This document shows, piece by piece, positions 8,084 through 17,719 of a DNA stretch of 64,000 bases. The notes under the pieces were generated by a model. It was not told the origin of the DNA, made no database searches, and worked only from the letters and a program-made list of their open reading frames with translations. Source of the stretch: Pseudonocardia halophobica (GTDB lineage: Bacteria > Actinomycetota > Actinomycetes > Mycobacteriales > Pseudonocardiaceae). Positions within the stretch are counted from its first letter, which is position 1; every line of letters begins with the position of its first letter. A program made the position numbers and the translations under genes. The stretch spans positions 1-64,000 of the forward strand of contig NZ_BSFQ01000017.1 of NCBI RefSeq assembly GCF_027922425.1. Reading direction: 5' to 3'.

Positions 8084-8983
8084 GTGTCGCTCAGGAGGAC
8101 CCGGGGCACGGTCCCGGCGGGAACACGGGTGCTGGTCACCGGTGCCGCGGGCGGGTTCGGCGCCCCCACGGTCGCGCGGCTGCGCGAGCAGGGCGCGCGG
8201 GTGGTCGGCCTCGACCGGAGTGCGGGTGACGGCGTGCTCGCCTGCGACATCACCGACCCGCAGGCGGTGGAGCGGACCGTGGCGGAGGCGGTCCGCACCC
8301 TCGGCGGCCTCGACGCCGTCGTCCACTACGCGGGCATCGGCATCCCGAACGACGCCGGCGGCCCCCTCGAGCCCGACGCGCTGAAGGTCATCGACACGAA
8401 CCTGCTCGGCGCCTGGCGGGTCACCAGCGCGGCGCTGCCCGCGCTGCTCGACGGGCCGGGCAAGGGCCGCGTGGTGTTCGTGGCCAGCGAGCTGGCCTAC
8501 GTCACCCTGCCCTTCCTGTCGGCCTACAGCGTGGCGAAGCGGGGGATGTCCGCCTACGCCGACGCGCTGCGCCTCGAGTACGGCTACGCGCAGGACGGCA
8601 CCGGCCTGCACGTCACGACCGTCTACCCCGGCTACGTGCGGACCCCGATCCACGAGGCCGGCCGGGAGGTCGGGCTGTCGCTCGAGGGCCAGGTCCGCCG
8701 CGAGGAGGTCGAGGACATCGTGCGCACCGTCGTCGGGGCGCTCGCCGCGCCGCGGCCGCCGCGCGACACCGCCGGCACCCTCGCCGGCCAGGCCGAGCTG
8801 TGGGTCGGCCGGCACGCGCCCGGACTGCTGGGCCGCGGCGTCGTCCGGCGGATCCGGCAGCAGGCCGCCGCGGGCCGCTTCGACTCCTCCCCGGTCGCCG
8901 CGGGCCTGATCCGCCGGTTCACCGGGCGGGCCGTCCCCGCCGTGACCACCGCCGACCGCACCCCCGAGAGGAGCGCGTCATGA
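8084..8983 (+). CDS. Short-chain dehydrogenase/reductase
   Basis: A 299-residue SDR starting at GTG with GAGAGGAG ten bases upstream. The Rossmann motif TGAAGGFG (TGxxxGxG) is near residue 20, followed by a DITDP acidic loop, a Ser in VVFVASELAY, and the catalytic YSVAK. After the active site comes PGYVRTPIH and a 60-residue extension (LWVGRHAPGLLGRGVVRRIRQQ) as in classical SDRs that act on long or bulky alcohols. It probably oxidises an alcohol or reduces a ketone with NAD(P)H. It is the first gene of a translationally coupled operon (ATGA overlap with the next) under the tandem TetR operators. Confidence 0.9.
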   Translation: MSLRRTRGTVPAGTRVLVTGAAGGFGAPTVARLREQGARVVGLDRSAGDGVLACDITDPQAVERTVAEAVRTLGGLDAVVHYAGIGIPNDAGGPLEPDALKVIDTNLLGAWRVTSAALPALLDGPGKGRVVFVASELAYVTLPFLSAYSVAKRGMSAYADALRLEYGYAQDGTGLHVTTVYPGYVRTPIHEAGREVGLSLEGQVRREEVEDIVRTVVGALAAPRPPRDTAGTLAGQAELWVGRHAPGLLGRGVVRRIRQQAAAGRFDSSPVAAGLIRRFTGRAVPAVTTADRTPERSAS

Positions 8984-9885
8984 CCGCCCCCGCCGTGCGC
9001 AAGCCGGTGCAGGACCGCGAGGCCACGGCCGAGCGGCTGCTGAGGTCCTCGGTAGAGAAGTCCTACGAGCCGCACCTGGACATCGACTGGGACGCCCCGC
9101 TGGTCGACGGGCTGTGGGGCATCCCGCCGCACCGGTCGTCGCTCCACGGCACCGCGCTGTGGGACGGGCTGACCGAGGAGCAGCGCCGCACGCTGACGAT
9201 CCACGAGGTCTGCAGCGTGGCCCGCATCGGGCTGTGGTTCGAGATCATCCTGATGCAGATGCTGCTGCGCTACGCCTACGACCGCGACCCGCGCCGTGCG
9301 CACATCCAGTACGCGCTCACCGAGATCGCCGACGAGTGCCGGCACTCGATCATGTTCGCGAAGATGACCGAGCGGTACGGCGTGCCGGACTACGCGCCGT
9401 CGGGGCTGACCCACAACCTGGGTCGCCTGTTCAAGACGGTCGGCTACGGCCCGGCGATGTTCGGCGGCACCCTGTTCGTCGAGGAGATCCTGGACCGCTT
9501 CCAGCGCGAGTCGATGCGCGACGAGACGGTGCAGCCGCTGACCCGGATGGTCAACCGGATCCACGTGACCGAGGAGGCCCGGCACGTCCGCTACGCCCGC
9601 GAGGAGCTGCAGCGGATCATGCCGAGGACCACCCGGGCACAGCGCGAGATCGGCCGCTACCTGCTGGCCCGCATCGCGTTCGTCGTGGCGCGGAACCTGA
9701 TCCACCCGGACGTCTACGCGTCCGTCGGGATCGACCCCGAGATCGGCCGGAAGGCCGCGCTGGCGAACCCGCACTGGCAGGAGTCGCTGCGCTGGTCGGC
9801 GGCCAAGTGCGTCGAGTTCCTGCGCGACCAGGGCCTGATCGGCGGCCCGACCGAGCTGCTGTGGAAGAAGGCGTACCTCGTATGA
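8980..9885 (+). CDS. AurF-like diiron oxygenase
   Basis: A 301-residue helical protein. Paired Glu/His ligands appear in order: EVCSVARIGLWFEIILMQ, ALTEIADECRHSIMFAKM (E-x6-E-x2-H type), a middle Glu in FVEEILDRF, and VTEEARHVRYAREEL (E-x2-H). This is the pattern of the AurF/CmlI group of non-heme diiron enzymes, which oxidise aryl-amines or hydroxylate substrates; many actinobacterial members have no known substrate. The start ATG overlaps the SDR stop (ATGA) and its stop overlaps the hydrolase start in the same way. The operon context suggests it oxidises a lipophilic compound handled by the SDR and the hydrolase. Confidence 0.85.
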   Translation: MTAPAVRKPVQDREATAERLLRSSVEKSYEPHLDIDWDAPLVDGLWGIPPHRSSLHGTALWDGLTEEQRRTLTIHEVCSVARIGLWFEIILMQMLLRYAYDRDPRRAHIQYALTEIADECRHSIMFAKMTERYGVPDYAPSGLTHNLGRLFKTVGYGPAMFGGTLFVEEILDRFQRESMRDETVQPLTRMVNRIHVTEEARHVRYAREELQRIMPRTTRAQREIGRYLLARIAFVVARNLIHPDVYASVGIDPEIGRKAALANPHWQESLRWSAAKCVEFLRDQGLIGGPTELLWKKAYLV

Positions 9886-10769
9886 CGACCGTTCAGGGCG
9901 CCGACGGCACGCCGCTGCACGTCGTCGAGTCCGGCCGGGCCGACGCCCCGGTCACGGTGGTGCTCGCGCACGGCTGGACCCTCGACGAGCGGTGCTGGGC
10001 ACCCGTCGCCGAGTCGCTGGCGGCCGGCGACGTCCGCGTCGTCCGCTACGACCATCGCGGGCACGGCCGCTCCGGCGCCGTCGACCCCGCGACGATGACG
10101 CTCGACCAGCTGGCCGACGACCTGGCCGCGCTGATCGGGCAGGTCGCGCCCCGCGGCCCACTGGTGCTGGCCGGGCACTCGATGGGCGGCATGACCACGA
10201 TGGCCCTCGCCGACCGCCATCCCGACCTGGTCGAGGACCGGGTGGCGGGCCTGGCCCTGGTCGCGACGGCGAGCGGTGGACTGGGCGGGCAGACCTTCGG
10301 CATGCCGTCGGCGGCGTTCGAGCTGGTGCGGGCGGCGGAGAAGAAGCTGTACGCGTCGAAGGGCTGGTCCACCCGCCGGGCGCTGAGCCGGCACCCGAAG
10401 CTGCTGTCGCCGGCCATGCGCTGGCTGCTCCTCGGGCCCGACGCCGGCAGGCAGGCGCTGCGGATCACCACGGCCTCGGTCTCCGAGTGCCGGCCGTTGA
10501 CCGTCTCCGGCTTCCGGCCCACGCTGGAGGCGCACGAGCGCGACGCCGCCCTGGCCCTGTACTCGCGGGTCCCGGCGCACGTCATGGTCGGGACGCGGGA
10601 CCGGCTCACCCCGCCGCGCTACTCCCGGCGGATCCGGGAGGGCCTGCCCGCGGCCCAGCTGACGGTCTTCCCCGACGCCGGGCACATGCTGCCCGTCGAG
10701 CGCACCGCGGGCGTGGCGGGCCGGATCGCCGCGCTGGCGCGGACCGCGGCCGGGACCCGGGCCGCCTGA
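9882..10769 (+). CDS. Alpha/beta hydrolase
   Basis: A 295-residue hydrolase. The oxyanion loop LAHGWTLDERCW, DHRGHGRS, the nucleophile elbow GHSMGG (Ser in G-x-S-x-G), the acid in VGTRDRLTP and the catalytic His in DAGHMLPVE are all present. Length and lid region are normal for epoxide-hydrolase or esterase-like members. It is the last gene of the coupled SDR/AurF operon and may cleave an ester or lactone made by the upstream oxygenase and dehydrogenase; this is inference from context. A 12-bp hairpin lies 67 bases downstream. Confidence 0.9.
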   Translation: MTTVQGADGTPLHVVESGRADAPVTVVLAHGWTLDERCWAPVAESLAAGDVRVVRYDHRGHGRSGAVDPATMTLDQLADDLAALIGQVAPRGPLVLAGHSMGGMTTMALADRHPDLVEDRVAGLALVATASGGLGGQTFGMPSAAFELVRAAEKKLYASKGWSTRRALSRHPKLLSPAMRWLLLGPDAGRQALRITTASVSECRPLTVSGFRPTLEAHERDAALALYSRVPAHVMVGTRDRLTPPRYSRRIREGLPAAQLTVFPDAGHMLPVERTAGVAGRIAALARTAAGTRAA

Positions 10770-10836
10770 ACGTCGTCCGATCGTCGCGGCGCCTGGCGTG
10801 CCCCCGCCGGCGTCGCGCCGGTCGGGCGGCCCGGCC

Positions 10837-10871
10837 GACCGGCCGCCCCGGGGCTCTCAGGGCGGCCGGTC
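10837..10871. terminator. Hairpin between convergent genes
   Basis: GACCGGCCGCCC (10837-10848) pairs perfectly with GGGCGGCCGGTC (10860-10871) across an 11-base loop. It lies between the hydrolase and fasR, which converge, and there is no U-tract. Confidence 0.6.
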
Positions 10872-10895
10872 CCCGGGGCCGGCCGGCGCGCAGAG

Positions 10896-10947
10896 CTACT
10901 GCGCAGACCTACTGCGCAGGGCTGCGGCGCAGGACTACTGCGCGGCC
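10896..10947. repeat. 13-bp tandem repeat over the end of fasR
   Basis: Four 13-bp units in a row (CTACTGCGCAGAC, CTACTGCGCAGGG, CTGCGGCGCAGGA, CTACTGCGCGGCC). The last holds the fasR stop codon, so the 3-prime end of that gene has been duplicated in steps. Confidence 0.85.
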
Positions 10948-11591
10948 TGCTCGTGGACCAGCGGGAAGCCCGCCAGTCCCTTCCACGCCAGGGCGGACAT
11001 CAGCGCGACCGCCTCGTCCCGCGGGATCGTCTGCTCGGAGTCGAGCCAGTACTGCGCGGTGACCTGGCTCAGCCCGACGAGGCCGACGGCCAGCAGCCGG
11101 GCCCGCTCGCCGTCGATCCCCGCGTCCTCGGTGACGACGGCCGCGACGGCGTCGATGCACTTGGTGAGGGCGCCGTCGACCAATGCCGCGGCCTCGGGCT
11201 CGCCGCGCAGGTCCGACTCGAAGACCAGCCGGTAGGCGTGGCCCTCGCCGGCCACGAAGTCGAAGTAGGCCGCCACCGCGGCGTGCACGCGCTCGCGGTT
11301 GTCCTGGGTGTGGTTGATGGCCTCCCGCACCCGGTTGACCAGCTCGTCCGCGTACGTCGTGAGCAGGGCCCGGTAGAGCTCGAGCTTGCCGGGGAAGTGC
11401 TGGTAGAGGACCGGCTTGCTGACCCCGGCCTTCTCGGCGATGTCGTCCATCGCCGCCGCGTGGTAGCCCTGGGCCGCGAACACGTCCCGCGCCGCCACCA
11501 GGAGCTGGGCCCGGCGGGCGCTCCGCGAGAGCCGGGTCCCGCGCGCGGGCATGTGGGTCGGTCCGGACGCCGCCGTTGCCGCCTCGCTCAT
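10935..11591 (-). CDS. fasR: TetR-family regulator of fatty-acid synthesis
   Basis: A 218-residue TetR regulator. The DNA-binding domain RRAQLLVAARDVFAAQGYHAAAMDDIAEKAGVSKPVLYQHFPGKLELYRALL is very close to M. tuberculosis FasR (Rv3208) as I remember it. The later segments TQDNRERVHAAVAAYFDFV, YRLVFESDL..EPE and ARLLAVGLVGLSQVTAQYWLDSE also match. FasR activates the fas-acpS operon of type I fatty-acid synthase and responds to long-chain acyl-CoA. GGGGAG precedes the ATG. The neighbourhood (DUF3107, moeZ, rhlE within a few kb) agrees with the mycobacterial locus, but the DUF3107 gene is separated here by an inserted cassette. Confidence 0.8.
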   Translation of the reverse strand: MSEAATAASGPTHMPARGTRLSRSARRAQLLVAARDVFAAQGYHAAAMDDIAEKAGVSKPVLYQHFPGKLELYRALLTTYADELVNRVREAINHTQDNRERVHAAVAAYFDFVAGEGHAYRLVFESDLRGEPEAAALVDGALTKCIDAVAAVVTEDAGIDGERARLLAVGLVGLSQVTAQYWLDSEQTIPRDEAVALMSALAWKGLAGFPLVHEQAAQ

Positions 11592-11629
11592 CGTGCTCCC
11601 CTTCGGTACCGCTGTCGTGCCGGGTCACC

Positions 11630-11643
11630 TTACCCGCCGGTAG
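11630..11643. promoter_or_regulatory. Possible autoregulatory palindrome upstream of fasR
   Basis: TTACCCGCCGGTAG is an imperfect palindrome with TTACC/GGTAG half sites, 39 bases before the fasR start. The half sites resemble those of the 8022-8052 operators but have a four-base centre. Confidence 0.35.
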
Positions 11644-11703
11644 CCACGTACGTGGGACGACGCGTGCCGCGAAACGTGCGGCGCGTCACCGGCGGGCGCC
11701 GAC

Positions 11704-14084
<2,381 letters not shown>

Positions 14085-14088
<4 letters not shown>

Positions 14089-15014
14089 CGGGCACCTCCC
14101 GTCGTGGTCGTGGCGGCGCCGGTCGTCGGGACGGTGAAGTCCACCGTGTGGATCTCACCCGCGTGCCGGAACCGGAGGAAGAGGCGGTAGGTCCCCTCCG
14201 TCGGAACAGTGGTCGTGAACGCGATGCCCGGGCCGGACCGGTCGCCGGGTTCCGCGCGGGTCTGCGCGGTGACCGGGGTGTAGGCCAGGTCGCCGGCGCG
14301 CAGCGCGACGAGGTCGCCGAAGGCTCCGCGCTCCGGTTCGAGGTCGGTGACGGCCCGCCCGTCGAGGCTCACCGTCGCGAAGACGGCCGACTCCGCACCG
14401 GCGCGCAGGTCGCCGTCGATGCGCACCTGGTAGCCGCCGACCTGGGCGGCCCGCGCGACCGGGAACTCCAGCGGAGCGAAGTCCCCCGGCGCGAAGACGT
14501 CCGTGCCCAGCACGGTCGGCGTGCCGCCCTCCGGGGTGAACTCGGCGAGGATCCGCCAGGTCCCGGCGGTGGGCAGCCGGACGGGAGCGCGCCACGTGCC
14601 GTCCGCCGTCATCTCGGGGTGGGCGACCTGCAGGCCCGCGCCGTCCCGCCGGACGACGAGCAGCCGCAGCGCCGAGCCGTCTTCCCGCGGGGTGAAGGCG
14701 GTGACCGCCCGCCCGTCCGGCCCGGTGACGGCGAAGGCGAGGTCGGACGAGCGCTCGGCGGCGAGCGCCGTGGTCGCGGGAACGAGCGTGTACCCGCCCG
14801 CGGTGGCGGCCAGGCCGTCCGTGCCCGCGCGGGCCTCCGTGGTGCCGGAGCCCATGTCCATGCCGGTGTGGGCGCCCGCGGGACTCTCGGCCGTGACGGC
14901 GGCCGGCGTGGTGGGGGCGACGGAGGGCCGGGCGAGCGAGCCCGCGCCCCACGCCGCACCGAAGACCACGCCGAGAACCCCGACGTAGGTCCCGAGACGT
15001 ACCGCCGTGAGCAT
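14085..15014 (-). CDS. Membrane-anchored or secreted protein of the copper operon
   Basis: A 309-residue protein with an N-terminal hydrophobic segment (about residues 5-27) followed by a flexible linker holding HTGMDMGSG, a Met/His motif suited to copper. The rest is beta-rich and looks like two immunoglobulin-like or YtkA-like domains: EDGSALRLLVVRRDGAGLQVAHPEM, TAGTWRILAEFTPEGG, then VGGYQVRIDGDL and TEGTYRLFLRFRHAGEIHTVDFTV. Genes of this shape commonly precede copA in actinobacteria. It probably binds or delivers copper outside the membrane, which is inference. The start is ATG with GGAAGAGGG upstream. It is coupled to copA by an ATGA overlap. Confidence 0.7.
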
Positions 15015-15055
15015 GCCCTCTTCCTTCCGCCGACCTTCCGCCCGGCAGGTCGAAG

Positions 15056-15072
15056 ATACCAGCGGGGGGTAT
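15056..15072. promoter_or_regulatory. CsoR-type copper operator
   Basis: ATACCAGCGGGGGGTAT has perfect ATACC/GGTAT ends and an internal G-tract, the arrangement bound by CsoR repressors. On the minus strand it overlaps a -10 (TATCTT, 15053-15058) of the copper operon, so repressor binding would block transcription until Cu(I) is present. No csoR gene lies in the window. Confidence 0.6.
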
Positions 15073-15188
15073 GCGTCGCCGGACCCGGGGGCCGGGGTGG
15101 GGTGCGTCACGGGCCCGCTGACCAGCCTCGACGGCGGTGCGACGGTCGGGAGTGGCCGGAGGCCCGCCGTTCTTGCCATCCTCGACAC

Positions 15189-16244
15189 GTGGTCTCTCTC
15201 TCGCTGCCGCTCGTTCACCCGCGGTTCGCCCCGGCGTCGTCGCGGGCGCCGATGGGCGACCCCGGTGACCCCGGCACGCTGCCCCCGCTGCCGGCGCACC
15301 TGCCGGCCTGGCCGGGACGGCACGTCACGGCGGGCGGCGTGACGCTGCACGTGCGGGAGACGCCGAGGGGCGGGCCGGAGGGAGGGCCTGCGACCGTCGG
15401 GGCGGACGCCGTCTACGTGCACGGACTCTCCGGCTCGGCCACCAACTGGACGGACATCGCGGGCCTGCTCGCGCCGCGGGTCGCGGGCACCGCCGTCGAC
15501 CTGCCGGGGTTCGGCTACACGGAGCCGGTTCCGTCCTGCGACTACAGTCCCGCCGGGCACGCGGACGCGCTGCTGTGCTGGCTCGCCGGCCGGGGCCGTC
15601 CGGTGCACCTGCTGGGGAACTCGCTCGGCGGCGTCGTCGCGATGCTCGTCGCCGCCCGGCGGCCGGAGCTGGTGCGCACGCTCACGCTCGTCTCGCCCGC
15701 GATGCCGGACCGGCGGCCGGACCCCCGGCGGATGTCCGACCCGCGGATGGCCCTGGCCTGGATCCCCGGCCTGGGCAGCAGGGCCCGTGCCCAGCTCGCC
15801 GCGATGACCCCGCGGGCCCGTGCCGAGGCGACGATGCGGCTCTGCTTCGGCGACCCCACCCGGGCCACGGACGTACGGCTGGAGGAGACGGCCGAGGAGA
15901 TCCGCGCCCGGGGTCGCCAGCCGTGGGCCGGGCGGGCGATCGACCGGACCGCGTTCGGGATGTTCCGCAGCTGGATGGGGCCAGGGCTGTGGCGCGCCGC
16001 CGCGCGTGTCCCGGTTCCCACGCTGGTGCTGTGGGGCGACCGGGACCGGCTCGTCGCGCCCCGGCTCGCGGTGCGGACGGCCCGCACGTTCCCCGACGGA
16101 CGCCTCGTGATGCTCGACGGCGTGGGGCACATCGCACAGATCGAGACCCCGGACCGGGTCGCCGCCGCCGTCGGGGCGTTCTGGGACTCGCTCGGGGATG
16201 GGAACATGTCCGGCGACGGACGTGTTGCGGCAAGGGACCGCTGA
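15189..16244 (+). CDS. Alpha/beta hydrolase
   Basis: A 351-residue product if read from GTG at 15189; an internal ATG at 15252 (MGDPGDPGTLPPLP) would give 330. Motifs: VHGLSGSATNW (oxyanion loop), DLPGFGYTEP, GNSLGG as nucleophile elbow (Ser within G-N-S-L-G-G), WGDRDRLVAP with the acid, and GVGHIAQIE with the His. The first 45 residues are a Pro-rich extension. It stands 22 bases before moeZ on the same strand, so co-transcription is possible. Substrate unknown; the position near moeZ does not itself suggest a molybdopterin role. Confidence 0.85.
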   Translation: MVSLSLPLVHPRFAPASSRAPMGDPGDPGTLPPLPAHLPAWPGRHVTAGGVTLHVRETPRGGPEGGPATVGADAVYVHGLSGSATNWTDIAGLLAPRVAGTAVDLPGFGYTEPVPSCDYSPAGHADALLCWLAGRGRPVHLLGNSLGGVVAMLVAARRPELVRTLTLVSPAMPDRRPDPRRMSDPRMALAWIPGLGSRARAQLAAMTPRARAEATMRLCFGDPTRATDVRLEETAEEIRARGRQPWAGRAIDRTAFGMFRSWMGPGLWRAAARVPVPTLVLWGDRDRLVAPRLAVRTARTFPDGRLVMLDGVGHIAQIETPDRVAAAVGAFWDSLGDGNMSGDGRVAARDR

Positions 16245-16266
16245 AGATGCGCAGGGAGTTGTGGAC

Positions 16267-17439
16267 ATGGCGCTACCGCCGCTCGTGGAGCCGGCCGCCG
16301 AACTGACCAAGGACGAGGTGGAGCGGTACAGCCGCCACCTGATCATCCCGGACGTCGGGATGGCCGGTCAGAAGCGACTGAAGAACGCGAAGGTGCTGGT
16401 CGTGGGCGCCGGCGGGCTGGGTTCGCCCGCGCTGCTGTACCTGGCGGCCGCGGGTGTGGGCACGCTCGGGATCGTCGAGTTCGACGAGGTCGACGCGTCG
16501 AACCTGCAGCGCCAGATCATCCACGGCCAGTCGGACGTCGGGCGCTCGAAGGCCGAGTCGGCGCGGGACTCCATCAAGGAGGTCAACCCGTACGTCGAGG
16601 TGCGCCTGCACCAGACGCGGCTGGACTCGTCCAACGTGCTGGAGATCTTCGCCGACTACGACCTGATCCTGGACGGCACGGACAACTTCGCCACCCGGTA
16701 CCTGGTGAACGACGCCGCGGTGCTGTCCGGCAAGCCGTACGTGTGGGGCTCGATCTTCCGGTTCGAGGGCCAGGCGTCGGTGTTCTGGGAGGACGCCCCC
16801 AACGGGCAGGGCCTCAACTACCGCGACCTCTACCCGGAGCCACCGCCCCCCGGCATGGTGCCGTCGTGCGCCGAGGGTGGCGTGCTGGGCGTGCTGTGCG
16901 CGTCGATCGGCTCGATCATGGTCAACGAGGCCATCAAGCTGATCACCGGCATCGGCGAGCCGATCCTCGGCCGGCTGGTCATCTACGACGCCCTCGAGAT
17001 GACCTACCGCCAGGTCAAGGTGCGCAAGGACCCGGACACTCCGAAGATCACCGAGCTGATCGACTACGAGGCGTTCTGCGGGACCGTGTCCGACGACGCG
17101 CAGCAGGCCGCGGCCGGCAACACGATCACCGCGCTCGAGCTCAAGGAGATGATCGACGCGGGCAAGGACTTCGCGCTGATCGACGTCCGCGAGCAGAACG
17201 AGTGGGACATCGTCAACATCCCCGGCGCCACCCTGATCCCGAAGGACAGGATCCTGTCGGGTGAGGTGCTGTCCGAGCTGCCGCAGGACAAGCCGATCGT
17301 GCTGCACTGCAAGTCCGGCGCCCGTTCCGCCGAGGCCCTCGCGGTGCTGCACAAGGCCGGCTTCGCCGACGCCGTGCACGTCGGCGGCGGCGTCCTGGCC
17401 TGGGTGAAGCAGGTCGAGCCGGACAAGCCGACCTACTGA
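16267..17439 (+). CDS. moeZ: Adenylyltransferase/sulfurtransferase MoeZ
   Basis: A 390-residue fusion of an E1-like MoeB/ThiF domain and a C-terminal rhodanese domain. The nucleotide loop GAGGLGSPALLYLAAAG, the DxxDxxNLQRQ motif (DEVDASNLQRQ), DGTDNFATRYLVND and PSCAEGGVLG define the first domain. The rhodanese domain ends with HCKSGARSAEA, whose Cys (about 348) would carry the persulfide. The enzyme adenylates the C-terminal Gly of MoaD/ThiS/CysO-type carriers and loads sulfur for molybdopterin and cysteine synthesis. The closely similar M. tuberculosis MoeZ (Rv3206c) supports the name. AGGGAG precedes the ATG; an upstream in-frame GTG at 16261 is an alternative. A strong terminator follows. 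Confidence 0.93.
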   Translation: MALPPLVEPAAELTKDEVERYSRHLIIPDVGMAGQKRLKNAKVLVVGAGGLGSPALLYLAAAGVGTLGIVEFDEVDASNLQRQIIHGQSDVGRSKAESARDSIKEVNPYVEVRLHQTRLDSSNVLEIFADYDLILDGTDNFATRYLVNDAAVLSGKPYVWGSIFRFEGQASVFWEDAPNGQGLNYRDLYPEPPPPGMVPSCAEGGVLGVLCASIGSIMVNEAIKLITGIGEPILGRLVIYDALEMTYRQVKVRKDPDTPKITELIDYEAFCGTVSDDAQQAAAGNTITALELKEMIDAGKDFALIDVREQNEWDIVNIPGATLIPKDRILSGEVLSELPQDKPIVLHCKSGARSAEALAVLHKAGFADAVHVGGGVLAWVKQVEPDKPTY

Positions 17440-17463
17440 TCCCACCCGCCGCATTCGGCTCAC

Positions 17464-17497
17464 ACCGCCCGGCCCGGTTTTCACCGGACCGGGCGGT
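17464..17497 (+). terminator. Hairpin terminator after moeZ
   Basis: ACCGCCCGG pairs with CCGGGCGGT, and after one mismatch CCGG pairs with CCGG across a TTTTCA loop. The hairpin begins 25 bases after the moeZ stop. Confidence 0.75.
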
Positions 17498-17719
17498 GCC
17501 GTATTTCCGGGGCTTCTCGGTGCTCCCGCGGGCGTCGCGGACCGTGATCAACTCGAGGCGACCGGGTGTCGGTGGCGCGCGGAACGGAGCAGCGTCGCGG
17601 CCGCGTCGCTGACCCCCCGTGAGCGGCTCCGCTCCGATGAGGACGGTCGTAGGATCCCGCGCCGTAGCATCTCGTTCCCCGGCGGCAGGTGATCATCCGC
17701 CGGGGCGAGGGGGTGCCGG

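Noticed and set aside
15189..17439. Molybdopterin role for the hydrolase next to moeZ
   Set aside because: Only adjacency supports it; the protein has ordinary hydrolase motifs and no known link to the pathway.
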